Shown one piece after another: positions 44,371 to 57,309 of a stretch of 64,000 bases of DNA. The notes beneath the pieces are model-generated. The model searched no databases, had not been told where the DNA came from, and worked only from the letters and a program-made list of their open reading frames with translations. Positions within the stretch are counted from its first letter, which is position 1. Each line of letters starts with the position of its first letter. The position numbers and the translations under genes were made by a program. Source of the DNA: Gigaspora margarita (taxonomy: Eukaryota; Glomeromycota; Glomeromycetes; Diversisporales; Gigasporaceae); the NCBI GenBank assembly GCA_009809945.1, contig WTPW01000088.1, positions 391,756-455,755 of the forward strand, read 5' to 3'.

Positions 44371-45240
44371 ACCCCGGATCCATTGAGGGAAGTGCGTGAG
44401 AACACTCTTAGTTTCAACTCCTATATTTACTTATAGATTTTTACCTCTCTAAACGCAAACTTCTCTAAATGCATGGTTTTTTTTTTTAGGCCCCTCGTTT
44501 ATGCATTTAGAGAGGTTTGGATGTATTTATAAATAAAAAAAAAAGTAACATTGAACAAACTTGTAAGATTAAAATTTGATAAATTATATATATCTTAACT
44601 TAATTTATTATTCAATAAAATATTTTTTTAAAAAATTTGTATCATTATTAATATGTTTCAACATTGTTTTGAAAGTAGCTCAATCTGAACAAGACCAAAA
44701 GTTCTGTCAGGCAGATCTCGGTTTGACATGTTTGGAGTATTATGTCCCATATATTGGCGTACAAATAAAATTTCTTTAATTTAAAATTTGAAAATAAAAT
44801 TTATTATCAGGTATAAGAAATTAGTGTTTAGCAAAGGACTGGATTAGTCAGTGTTTGTACCCTATTTTTATATCTCGAAATTTTACTAGGGAATTCCTTG
44901 TTGCACTTCTAACAAAAAATGACACCTCTCGCAATTTTCTACTAATCTTGATTCTAATCTTAACTCTAGCCTAACTTCAGGCGGAATTAATTATTAGATC
45001 ATTTGGAGGAACAAAGTGCACAGGGGCACTATCTAGATTATTCCTTTAGCAAAAATTAAAAAGAACTGTATAATTCTAAATGTTTATTTAATTAATTGAA
45101 CAACGTTTATTAAAGATTTAGTCTAATTATAAATGTTTGTTTAATTAGTAGAATAATGTTTATTAAAGATTTGATCAATTATACATGTATAAATAATAGA
45201 CAATTTTATTATGCTAAAATAAATATATAAGGTCAATTAA
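44371..45240. other. Gene-free stretch with a small hairpin
   Basis: At about 44443-44525, 'cctctctaaacgcaaacttc' and 'atgcatttagagaggtttgg' form an inverted repeat related to the element at 58895. A frame at 44576-44779 includes 'SEQDQKFCQADLGLTC', unrecognised. Confidence 0.5.
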
Positions 45241-47253
45241 CTAAAAAAAAAAAAATTTGACGAAATTCAATTTAAAATACCATATAAAATTACCTTGTTC
45301 ATTTATATTTTTTTTTTTAACATATTCTGTTAAAAATAGTTGCAATGAATCAAGTCGTCTTTTTAATTCATGTTTTTTTCAAATTATTAGTAGTCTTTGA
45401 ATGATTAACTAATGGAATGATTTCAAATTTATTTCTTAATTTTGTTTGTACTGAATTATTTATTTTAAAACCGTATTTTTGAATCAATCCCCATGGTTTA
45501 ATAGTAAATGTGCCTAAAATAGAAAATAGTATATTAATTATAATAACTATTAAAGTATAGAAATTATAGAAAGTATAGATAGTATAGATAACAAATTAAT
45601 ATAATCTAAAACTTGCCAAAAAACATTGCATAAATAGTCGCTGCAAATCCCCACGCACCTCCAATTAAGCCAAGTGAATTTATAACCTAAATTTGATTAT
45701 ATTTACAAATGTTACGTAATTTCAAATGGGTTAGGTAATTTCAATACTTACAGTCTTAGTCCTTGTTAAAAAATCATGATATATTGCGAATTAATAAAAA
45801 TTAAAGTATTTACTATTTATGATATTTAAAACTAATTCAACATATAAAAGATCAAAACCTTTTATCAATTTCGACTTGAACAATAAATGATTGTACGTCG
45901 ATTTCTATTTTCGTAAGTAATGTTAACGTTGGAAATTCAGAAGAATCATTTAAAAGAGGAAATGTTTCTTATAAATGTTATAAAAAAAGTTAATATTTGT
46001 TTAATATAATTTTATAAAAGTAATTAAATAAAAATTATATACCCAATGTTGACGTTAAATACGGTATGCTTTCAAGTTTAGATGAAAATCCTAGAAAATT
46101 TTCCCAACTCGGAAGCATAATTTCTTTTCTTCTTCTTTTTATTTTAGCTTTATATGACTATCAATAAAAAAAGACAAATAAATAATGAATGAGTCATGGG
46201 TCACATTATATCAATTCACATATCAAGCTGAGTTGACCCATTTTGAGGTGAGTCAACTGATAGTTTTGAATTAGACATAAACTTGGCTTATTCAACTTGC
46301 TCATAGTCAGATCCATTATCGTTTTTAAAGCTAGACAAAGTTTATAAATATTTACGTAAAATGATGCAAGGGCATGCAAATTTAACCCAGCAAGCGATTT
46401 AGGAAGTTGGGAATATGTTGGAAGCTGATTTGATAAAAGCGTGCGGCGTTGTTTAGAATAATCTATTTAAATAAAGACAATACGTTATATATTGTTAAAG
46501 CATATATTTTGTTTTCAACAAGAATAAAAAAAAGCTTTTTCTCAAAATATATAAACGTTTTAAAAATAAAATTAATTTCATTTGCAAGATACTAAAGGCA
46601 TACTAACCTAAATCTTGCAAAACTAAAAATATTAATGGTGCTGATTTACTATCACTTAAATTAAAGCTAGTATCATTCAAATAAATCTTAAATTCCAAAA
46701 AACTTATTCCATTATTGGTTGTTGTAGAAAACTTTAAATCTTCCTTCACAAAATATTCACTATACGTTTCAACAACACCAGTTTTACCAGCGTCATTGAT
46801 GTATGGGAATACATATTCATTACAATCATGAGCGCCACCTAATATGCAATTATTGACAAATTTAGTGCGCAAAAAAGACTAAAAAGACAAAAAGAGGTGG
46901 AGATTTTAATATCCAATACTTACTAACATTGACAAAATGGCAACTAATATTTGTTTTTTGGGTTGCAGTAAGTAGAATATCTATGAAAGTAACATTTTAA
47001 TAATTTGTTCATAATTTAATTAATGCTAAAATAAATCATAACTATAATTATGAATATTACACGGAGCAGGAATATAAGTTTCTTCTGCTAAAGAATTTTG
47101 AATGATAGGATTATCATTATAAATGCCCCAAATTATTAACCAAGTATATCCAAGTAAAGCGATTAAAAGTAATATTAAAACGAAATTTTTCAATACAAAT
47201 AATGATGTTGGTTCGGTCTTGCGATATTTTTGAAATAGTTTTTCAATGATCAT
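45241..47253 (-). pseudogene. Two-membrane-span surface protein, copy 1, with two frameshifts
   Basis: Minus-strand exons: 47253-47061, 46980-46924, 46878-46608, 46462-46356, 46157-46043, 45967-45859, 45761-45752, 45686-45617 and from 45513. The protein opens 'MIIEKLFQKYRKTEP' with a membrane span, then an extracellular part of about 250 residues, a second span in 'SLGLIGGAWGFAA' and a cytosolic coiled-coil tail. Exons of 57, 115, 10 and 70 bases equal those of copy 2 at 48.8 kb. The intron after 45617 has a GC donor (GCAAGT). Exon 3 needs one T fewer (run at 46871-46876) and exon 9 one A fewer (run at 45373-45379) to stay in frame. These are either real lesions or homopolymer errors. Function unknown. 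Confidence 0.7.
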
Positions 47254-47527
47254 TTTGCGCACAAGTTATGTTCAAATGATACTGTATTTGATTTTTCGCT
47301 ATTAAAAAAACTATATATTATATTTATAAAGAAAATATTTTATTATTGGCAAAAAAAAATTTTTTATATACATGATTAACGCAAAATATTGAAATACGAG
47401 TACAAGCTTCAACAAAATTTTGCAAATTATAGGCGTTTGTTTATATTATCCAAATATGAAAAATACGACTGAATTTAATTTTTTTATTAGGTCGTACACA
47501 GGAATTACGGAGAAACCATTCATATTA

Positions 47528-47691
47528 GGGCGCTGACATTTATTACCTAATATCCATTTACTATAGAGGCTTACCCCCATTCCCAGGTAATATATTTAGC
47601 TAAATTTGATTGGCTATAATTTTTTTATATGAGGTAAGGTTTTGCTTGACCCCTCCACTCTTAAAATATTACCTAATAAATGTCAGCGCCC
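47528..47691. mobile_element. 164-bp PIF/Harbinger-type MITE
   Basis: Inverted ends GGGCGCTGACATTTATTA run about 25 bases and are flanked by TTA (47525-47527 and 47692-47694), the PIF/Harbinger target. It lies between the two divergent paralogues. Confidence 0.82.
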
Positions 47692-47694
47692 TTA

Positions 47695-48788
47695 CTCTTA
47701 CATGTATATAATTTACATTCAAATAATGATAATTATTATGAATCGCGGGGAGTTATCGGCTGAGTTTTAATTTGAATAAATATGTTACATCGTAATACAT
47801 TAAAAAAATAACAAGAAGAAATAATTTCATTATCAAATGAGTTTGTCGGATAAAATTAGTAAAACTTGAAAATTGCAGAAATTCTGGATTTCTTAATACG
47901 CCACCAATAAATCACAATTATTATCTAATATACTGTATATAACATCATCAAATTACTAAAATATCATGGAAAATATTTCGGAAAGAACGTAAGACTGAAC
48001 CTATGTCATCTTTTTATTCTGAATTATCTTAATTAACGCTATTTGTAATCATCCTGGTTGGATAATCTATTTTTTGATTTTGGATCTTTACCGCAATTCA
48101 GAGATCGTTTATTAAGTTACGGCACATAATACAGTTCTGAATACAGCTCTAACATGACATGACTATATCAATATTTTGCAACAATAAAATATATATGAAC
48201 TTTATAACATGCCGAAATTTAAAACCGAAAAGTTACATCCGGTATTTCCGTTCGGTTAAAGTTTCTACCATATCACTTGTACATACGAATGTGCGAATGT
48301 ACGTACATACGTACTTTTAGTACATGTGTAGTACATATGTACGCCTGTGTACACAAAAATTGCAAGAAATTATTGTGTTACTTTTATTTTTTTTTGCATG
48401 GAAATTTCTAAATTGTCGTAACCAGTGTATAAAATAGCATGATAAAAATCCGGATCTACCGTTTTTTATATTGCATATACCGGTATTTTAAAATTGGGCC
48501 GGTGCAGCAAACGGTGCATGATCCGGAATTTTTTGAAGTAACCGGTGCGTACATCTATGTGCCCCCAATGATCTAATGATCATTTTCTACTAATGCAGGT
48601 TTTTTTTTTTTTTGTACCGGTATTTTTTTATATAACAGGTGCATGTACCGATAAATTAAAATTTCTATTTTAAACACTGGTCGTAACACGATATTTTTCA
48701 AAATTTTCAAATTAAAGTCATATATATGAATTTCGACACTAGGTATTTTTATGAACCATTAATTGTAGCTTCTTAAATTTTAGGCAAA
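47695..48788. other. Intergenic region between divergent paralogues
   Basis: No gene is seen. 'tacgtac'/'gtacatatgtac' palindromes cluster at 48280-48345 and 'taccggta' motifs at 48470-48660. Together with the MITE this is the shared upstream region of both two-span genes. Confidence 0.5.
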
Positions 48789-50814
48789 ATGATTTTGAGT
48801 GAAATTTACCAGAGATATCGAAAGACTGAGCCTTTAACAATTCATATCATGAGAAATATTACCATGATATTTTGTTTGATATGTATATTATTTTTCACTA
48901 TTAGTATAATTTATGATATTATAAATGATCAACCCGTCATTAATTATTCTTACATTAAAGAAGATTTGCCGATTCCAGGTAAAAAAGAAAATTTACTTAC
49001 TTAGATTTGATATACAATAATTTATTTTGTTTTCTAAAGCTATTTCAATTAGATATACGATTCTCTTCTGAAAATATGTTTATTATGAATTGCGGATTTC
49101 AAACTTCTGGTAAGATATGTAATATTTAATCTTATAACTACAATATTCATGTAAATTTTACGTCAACCCAGTATAAAATTTAGAGATAAATCTTTTAACC
49201 CTTAAAAATGTTTAGAGAGTCAAAGCGTTATTTACGATAGTAACTGCAATAAATATATCACTGCTCCATTAGAAAAAGATGGATCTTATTACAATGGATA
49301 TTTCTCAATTCCATTTGAAAATAGTTATAAATTAGTTCTATCAAATAACACGAAGCATGGAAAGCGCGATGAACAAAGAATTGGGTTTCGATTGCAATTT
49401 TTGGATTTAAATGTGGATCGAAATCCTAATTCAGGTTTTTTTATTCAAATTTCTGATTCAGGTATGTTTAAAAATTCCATTTCTTTTTTAATCATACATG
49501 ATAAGTCTTATAATTACTGTATAATATGCAGAAATCGTTGATTCGGAAATGAATATTTCTCCGATATTTTTACAATCAATTACACAGGCGAATAATTATA
49601 AAATTCTCACATTTCAAGTAAGCATATTCAATGAAATATAAAAACAATTTTGTTTTTTTTACTTTAAATTACTATTAATTTTATTTTTTAAAAGAGTATT
49701 GACATTTATTTGAGTCGAAGAATCAGAAAATTTATTATCCCGAACTGGAAGGCTACTATGGGATTTCAACCTGACTATATTATCAAACCTTACCTAACAT
49801 CAAGAAAAGGTACTTTCATTGCAGCATTAATCTTAATAGTTAAAAAAAAAAAGCTATAAATTAGTAAGATGATTATTTATCTAAAAAATAAATTCATATA
49901 TCAACAAATTTTTATTTATGAAGTGAAATGTACCATACTCATATTAATATTCATTATTTATATTGTATTATCTAGAAGTGACACAACATTTAACAGAACT
50001 TCGAGGTGATATATTTACAGATATATCCGTCTCACTGGATTTTGATACAACTACTGTAGAAACAGAACAAAGGTAATCTTTGACCAAAAAGTTACTTAAA
50101 TTTGTTATATCATCATGGCTGTATTCATTGAAATTGAAATAATTTTAAAGGTCACATACAGTAAGTATTATGACTATTAAGTTTATAAATATACACATAA
50201 ATTAATTTATAACTATATTTCATATAGATTTTGAGTTCTCTGGGCTTAATTGGAGGCGCATGGTCACTTGCTGTATGTGTTTACAAATTACTATTTGGTA
50301 TGTTTTTTATTATTAGTCAAATGTATTTATCTTACAATTTTAGTAAATAAATGAAATATTGAGGTTTAAAGTTGATGGAGTTTTAAAATGATTTCAACTT
50401 TTATCAATAGATAAAACCGTTAAATCTATCATAAATGTCAAAGTTTAAAAATTAGGTTTGACATTATGGAAAACTGGTTTTATCTAACAAACAGTAATTT
50501 ATAATAAAATGTAATAATGTTTGAATTTTTTCTTTTAAAAAATAGGCGATGACGCAATTCAGCCTTTTGGATTAATTCAAAAACGTGGCTACTTTTATGC
50601 ACGAACTCAAAAGAAATTAACTAAATTCTTATCAACAATTCCTTTAGTTCAGCTCTTAGATCCGTCAAAAAATTTTGATGTTGATGATGAAAGTAGAATT
50701 GATCAATTAGAAAAACAAATTAACGATATAGAATTGTTTTTAAGAGATTATGTGGTCGATGCGCAGCAACTAGATAAGGCTTATATAAATAATGAACGTG
50801 ATAAAGATAAATAA
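48789..50814 (+). CDS. Two-membrane-span surface protein, copy 2, intact
   Basis: Nine exons join in frame: 48789-48978, 49053-49109, 49216-49461, 49532-49617, 49695-49809, 49976-50072, 50151-50160, 50228-50297 and 50546-50814, giving 379 residues. The seventh exon is only 10 bases. Layout: a short cytosolic start 'MILSEIYQRYRKTEP', membrane span at about residues 22-45, an extracellular region of about 220 residues with Cys and N-glycosylation sites, a second span at about 268-290 ('SLGLIGGAWSLAVCVYKLLFG') and a cytosolic tail with a predicted coiled coil 'SRIDQLEKQINDIELFLRDY'. I recognise this only as an uncharacterised family that appears lineage-specific; no enzyme motif is visible. The layout would suit a membrane scaffold or receptor-like role, which is inference. 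Confidence 0.85.
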
Positions 50815-52785
50815 ATATTAAATTTGACATTACAAATATTTGTTATAAATTTCATCATGATATGGTGATAGTAGCCTATACTCATCAGAAATCCTTTTTT
50901 TTTATGTAGCTCCATAAAATTATATAATTGTCATATACAACCCAGTTTTATATACAGCTTAATATAATATAGATAATATTAGCATCTTTAATACATTGCA
51001 TATTATCATAATATACTGTAGCAAAAAATTCAGCTTATTATGACAAAAAATATTAAGAATCAGGATAATAAATGGCTTGATATATCAAAAACATTTCCAC
51101 TGTGCAAATTAAATGGGGAAATACAAATAAGTGTTCAAAATCGAAAAAAATTACAGTTAAGGGCCCAAAATGAAAACTACCGATAGAGGCCCGATATTAT
51201 TACAAATAAAGACCCAAAATAATTCTGTGCTAAAGATCTGTGATTTACGTTCCGTGGTTCAATGACTCGAATGTGACTCATAATATAATATATTTTAATT
51301 ATTTTTAATTATTAAGCGCATAAGGAATGTAATGATAATAATCGATTAATAAATTGAATATAAATTCAAATGTGTAATAAAAAGCATATCATTGGTCCAT
51401 TCGATCCATAAATAGATTTATTTTTTGCACTGTAGAATTGGCGCTTAATCTAACTAAAAATCTAACATGATGTCAGATGCAATATTACTTTTACTAATAG
51501 GAAAAATGTTCGTGCAATTATTCCGTCGAATATTCTTCACCATACAAGTTTAAAACTAATAAACAAAACAAGTTACTTGTTGTTTGTCCCATGAATGAAG
51601 ATAGTTAATGCCTTTCAGCTAACAAGTGCAAATATTGTTGCAATTATATAGTTAAATCGATTACTCATGATCCGATTGGCCCAATTTCAATGGAACATTT
51701 AAAGCACGTAGTAAACATTTTAATAATTGTATGCCAGTTTGATATAGCGAAGATTTTTTAAATATTTATTTAACATTACTGTTGTGTTTGATCGGCTTTG
51801 TAAGATTTTGGTCCTTATTTTTAATAATTTTCAAATATCTGGACCCTTACCTGTAATTATTTCGATTTTGGACCCTTATCTGTAATTTCCTCAAAAATTA
51901 AAAACTAAAGCATTTAATCAATAAATAATTGTTCGCTAATCCCAAGTTACCATTGGTCGAATGCAAATCACATTTTTCATTGGTTATTACTGATCGGTTA
52001 AATCGAAAATCGATTAGTTAATCGATTTAGCAACTAATCGATCAGTGTTGTTATTGGACATGTCCAATTGGACACGTCCCAATTGAACATGGCTGATTGT
52101 ACATAAGCTAAAAGGGCTAATAAATTTGGATTGGTCTTTATAAGTCCAATTGGCCTTAATGTAAAAAAATACTAACTCTAATAATATAATACTTAAAAGG
52201 ATATTAAAAATAGAGAACCTATATCTTATTGATCTAGTTATACTAATCTGCAAAGTTAGAATTGTTCATAGCAGATTAATATAGATAAGAAGCTAAATAA
52301 GATGTAAACTACTTATAATATACTTAGACCAATTAGCCAATAAGTAATCACTAAAGTTAAAACTAAAAATGCTCTTAATATGATTAGCTAACTACTAAAA
52401 TAGTATATAAATGCTATAATTAATTGAAGCAATTCTCGCTAATAATTTATAATATGAATTCAAATAATAAATTTAAATCAAGCAGACAAGTCTATAACAA
52501 AAAAAAGGTTCAACATTTTTCATCACAATAATGAACCCACTTTTCAATTAAAACTTCTTTTCACTAATTAAAAATTGAGCTCTGACCTATTGATTTATGT
52601 GCTTGAGGAAACCTTAAATCAATATAATAAAATTTAAATGAGAAATTAATTAGTATATTGTTTAATAACATTCAGTTGATTAAATAAAAAATGTTCTGAA
52701 GATACTTAATTGAAGAGTTTTTAGAGCTATTAATGTATATATGGCTTATTTAAATACAATATTGCTTTAAAATTTTATTATTATT
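50815..52785. other. Gene-free AT-rich region
   Basis: Contains the inverted-repeat element at 51115-51892. The rest shows no gene. Confidence 0.5.
51115..51892. mobile_element. About 780-bp inverted-repeat element
   Basis: Left 'ggggaaatacaaataagtgt' with 'tcaaaatcga' and 'aattacagttaagggcccaa' is matched inverted at the right end by 'ggacccttatctgtaatttc'. The arms are about 100 bases and imperfect. The target duplication was not resolved. Confidence 0.5.
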
Positions 52786-52790
52786 GTAGA

Positions 52791-53103
52791 GGTTTGGGTC
52801 AAAATCCCAACAAACAAAATCCAGACAGGTCATAATCCTGACAAAAAAATCCTGACAATCAAAAATCCTGACAATCATAAAAAGCTTTTCTTGAGCAACT
52901 TTATTATAAAATCAACCAAACCCAAACCTTAACCCAGCGCTCACACTAACCCTAATCTAGGCACTCACCTAACCCTAACCTAACTTAAATAAATTTAATG
53001 ATTTTTTTTGTTGTCAGGATTGTCAGGATTTTTATTGTCAGAATTTTTTTGTCAGGATTATGACCTGTCGGGATTCTGTTTGTCGGGATTTTGACTGGTA
53101 CCC
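52791..53103. mobile_element. Inverted-repeat element with telomere-like centre
   Basis: Arms of about 90 bases contain repeated 'aatcctgacaa' words and are inverted copies. The loop carries 'cactaaccctaatc' and 'cctaaccctaacctaact' (about 52947-52985), close to the midpoint. No coding capacity. Confidence 0.75.
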
Positions 53104-54995
53104 TATTGAGCTATATAATATAAAGTTTAAATGCAGAATTTCAAGTTTCATTATATTTGATGCATTGTATACTTTGAAATATTATATATTTTTCTGTTTC
53201 TATATATACTTTATAATATTCCATAGAAGAAAAGTACAGTGCATCTAATTAATATATATATGTTATGCAAATTAGACTACAATGGTCAATATGATTATTA
53301 TGATTATTAATTAGAATTTTTAATTTATTTTATATTTGCTTTCTTTGTATTATTTGATATACAAATATACAAAAATAAAAAAATGAGTTATCTGTTTAAT
53401 ACAAGTTTATATACAATTAATTCTGATAATTAATAGAATTCTGATTAATTGAGCGAGAATATTCAAGATCCAGAAAATCTATTTATGATATAATTTATAT
53501 TTATTATTTTTAAAACTAGAGGATAAACATTTAAAATTTTAATATTTAAAAAAATAGTAGGATTTTAGTAAACAAATTGAGGAGGAAATATCTGATAAAA
53601 TTCAGGAAATTGAAACTAAATATTGCAAATTAATATAATTTATTAAATTATTAAATTTAACTATAACTGGTTTTAATTAAATTTTAATTATATAATATAG
53701 GCGCAGCTAATTAAATTAGGCAAAGCTAATACCAAAATTGTAACTAAAATAAATATCAATTAGAATTTGAAGAATGTGCAGAAACATGAGAAAATAGGAT
53801 CATTTGTATTTACAATATAACCTGCATGGATATTGAAAAAGCTAAAAGATCTTCAATCTCAAAAACATTTAATATTCATATAAGAATAGAACTGTTTGTA
53901 AAAGCATTTAATGTTCTTTTTTATAAACAAAAGTTTATAAAAAAACACAAAATTGTAATAGTATTAAAATGTGTAAATTTGAAGCTCTATATTTAGTTCA
54001 ATAATTCACAAGTTGATTTTCATAATAATTGATTTAAAAAAGTATTTAATTTGAATGAATTATCATTAGATACCAATACTTTGAAATAAGTATATATAAT
54101 ATATTATTTATTATTATATATATTACAACTACTAATAATTTAAAATTTTTAGTATCTTTGCTTTAGCACATAAAATTTCATATAAATTTATTAATCCTAA
54201 TAGGATTACAATGTAACAGAAAGCCTAAACTTGAAAAGCATTAATAGAGTTTATATAATATATAACATATTATATTTTATTTATTATATAATTTACTTGC
54301 AAATCTTTATATAATTTATAGTGAGATGATAATTTATCTAAGTCTACTTACTTTACTGAATACAAAGACTTTAAAAAAAATGAACAAGGCCATTGATATT
54401 TAAACTTATCTGAATGAATTAATATTGAATATTTAAAAAGACTTTTTCAAGAATATACATATTACAATAATAGAGTTACAAATGAGTTATGTATTTATTT
54501 TTAAATAATTTAATTAAATTAACAATAAATTAATATATAATATATATGATAATATTTTAGAACACAAATGCAGTTCAATATTGTTATACAGTTCATTTAT
54601 TTAGTGCACAGACAAAGAAATATTATAAGCATATTTATTTATATTATATCTAAATAAAATTATCTTCATTTGAAATTAATACTGTCTCAGAAGAAAATTT
54701 ATAAATTACTTTTACAGAATTAGAAGAAAGTCATAATTATAAATTAGAACAAGTTTTAATTTAAGATATAATATTTATTTTAGGATAATTATTTTTGATG
54801 CGGGGATGCACCGTGTGTGGGGATCGAGTTTGGGTATAATGTCATCACAAGTAATGACCAATAAAACGATTTGTTTACATCCCAGTTACACGGATCTACA
54901 AGAGAAGTATAGATTTTTTTTCGGTTTTCCTTACTTTTTTACTAAACCGTTTACTTTTTTTAGATGATGTTGTAACTGTGACATCTTTCTTTGGT
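53104..54995. other. Very AT-rich gene-free region
   Basis: No coding pattern, RNA gene or clear inverted repeat is visible. Confidence 0.55.
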
Positions 54996-55290
54996 GGTTG
55001 CTTTTTGGAACTGTCTTTTCCTTGGTATCATTGTTTTTTGGAGCTGCTGTTTCTCTGGTGTTGTCACTCTTTTGAGTCATCGTTTTGTGGTGTTGTCGCA
55101 TTTTGAAGCTGTTGTTTCGCTGGTTCGTCGTTCTGTGAAGTTCTAGTTTTGCTGTTGCTGCATTTTAAAGCCATATTTTTACTGGTATTGTCATCCTTTG
55201 GAGCTGTTGTTTTGCTGGTGTTGGAGTTCTTGTTTAATTGGTGGCGTCGTATTTTGGAGTCATTTGTTCTTATCATCGTTTCTTGGAGCC
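54996..55290. repeat. Minisatellite, units about 27-32 bp
   Basis: About nine diverged units of 'tttggagctgttgtttcgct' plus 'ggtgttgtc'. Open frames on both strands here are by-products. Confidence 0.8.
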
Positions 55291-57300
55291 ATCATTTCAC
55301 TTATTGTGTTTCTTGTACGAAGTCACTTTTATATTAGGTTAGATGCATTTTTAGGATTAGGTGTATTTGCTTTTAAGTTAAGTTAGTTGGTTAGTATAGT
55401 TGGGCTGTGTTAGGTTATGTGCGTTTTCTTTATGTTTTGGGTTAGAGTTAGTTGTGTAGCTAGTATTAGAATATGCCAGTAACAAGGAGGTTATAATGGC
55501 ATTGTTAGTTACTTCAAGAGCAAGACGTTTATGAAACCAATATTAGACTTAATGAAAAGGATGTTTAGATACGAGTTAGGTTGGTTTTTCAGGTAAGTAC
55601 TGTAACTTTTGGGTTGGTTCTGTTTTTGTTTAATTAAAGCCCTTACTAAGCTTTCTTTTCATTTTAAACCACAGTCAATTCAATATATCGAATGGTCAGC
55701 TATTTCCATAATTCCTAGAGCATCTGATAAAAATTGACCGAATGATACTCTAGCCAATACAATTAAGTTTGTAATTTTGATATAATAGATCAATAGAATT
55801 ACAAAATTGTATGTATGCACATAAAAACGTATATATATAACTTTTTATATTAAATAGTACGAAAGTTTTACCAAGGTGTTGTATATAGAATTGTTATACA
55901 TACATGTATAAATTATTAGTATATTATACTATCTACAGATATTGGTCAGGATTATAGCCCCCGTGCAATCAGACCAAAATTCTTTCTAGTTCGTTTATGT
56001 TAGGTTAGATTAGAGTTAGAGTGAGTGCGCAATTAGAATTTAGGTCAGAATATTATATAGCAAACTCGTTCAAGGAAAACTTTTTATTAGCTCAAAATAG
56101 TGGTTTCTTATTCAAACTTTTGAGAAATAGATTTGTTTTGACAAAAGAGAAGTTTTTGAGACATTTTTATACCAGGAACGTAGTGAAACATAGTGCATGG
56201 TTAAGTGCCAAGTGAAAGGGTGTATCCGTATTCGAGGATCTGATTGGATGACATTTTCATATGATTTAATTTGTATTATTGTGCATATTCAACAGTTCTT
56301 GTTATACAAATTATGCGAACAAATGTTATCTTATTGGCACAAAAAATTTTAAAATTGAATTTGGTGTTATGTATTTTAAAATGGCTTACTGCTTAAGTTA
56401 TCTATTTGATTACATCCCTATGTACCCGTAAATAAGTGAATATTATATAAAACTTGTGGCTGTGTATGGCTTATATCTTTGGCAATCAATTTAAGAGTAA
56501 AAAGGCTATATGTACATTAAAGTTCAGTTTGAACTAATTGTATGCCCATACTTATATTTATTGTTATTTTCTGTGCATTATTTTGTGATCATAACAAACC
56601 AGTTAGCCAACCACGACTTGTAAAGCAAGATCATAAATTGCACAATAGCATCGATATTATCTGTAGTATTTAATTATTTACATCGAAAGAACAAATTCAC
56701 GTTGCATGACCAATTTCTTATAAATCATTATCATTTAGTTTTTAATTAGATTTTCTTGGTTATGTTACATTACACCAAAACATGATCATTTATTGGTTAA
56801 TAATCATGTGGGCAAAATTTTTATGGCCAATTAAAATTGATCGATTCTGATCAAGCTAACCATGATCCTGATGCACTCTGATATATCCGACCCAGAATTC
56901 CGGACCCTGCACATAGTGCACTCTGCACCAAAAATAAACACATTTTATTTTATATTAAATTTATTAATTTATTATACTATATTTATAGCATATATTTACA
57001 TTACTGAAACAATCAAGTATCTAAAGAATGATTCAAAAAAATCTGGATGATCTGTAAAATTTTGGCATTATGAGGTCTTGAGAAATGTCTATATATAATA
57101 ATTAGAGTTGTTACATTTACTATGTTTGTTCTATTAGCCACTAATTCTATTTAGTTTTTTTGTTTTATATTGTAAAATTTTAGTATTAAATTTTACTAAT
57201 TAATTATAAAAATATTTTAAGTTTATAACTTGACTAATGGCCTAATATTTAAATAATTGCGAATTATTAATAAAAAATTTTTTAATATAAAGACAAAAAA
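55291..57300. other. Gene-free region
   Basis: Short frames (for example 56021-56215) show no domain. No clear repeat. Confidence 0.5.
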
Positions 57301-57309
57301 ATCAAGCAT

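Noticed and set aside
42661-44378. hAT target duplication for the 1.7-kb element
   Set aside because: The 8-base flanks (ATCGCGAT and ACCCCGGA) do not match, so the hAT label for this element rests only on its ends and shared interior.
44576-44779. 67-codon frame with a Cys-containing C-terminal part
   Set aside because: The second half looks mildly protein-like, but there is no family match, no supported splice partner and no proper start context.
54996-55386. Three 62-70-codon frames near 55.2 kb
   Set aside because: They are produced by the 27-32-bp minisatellite.
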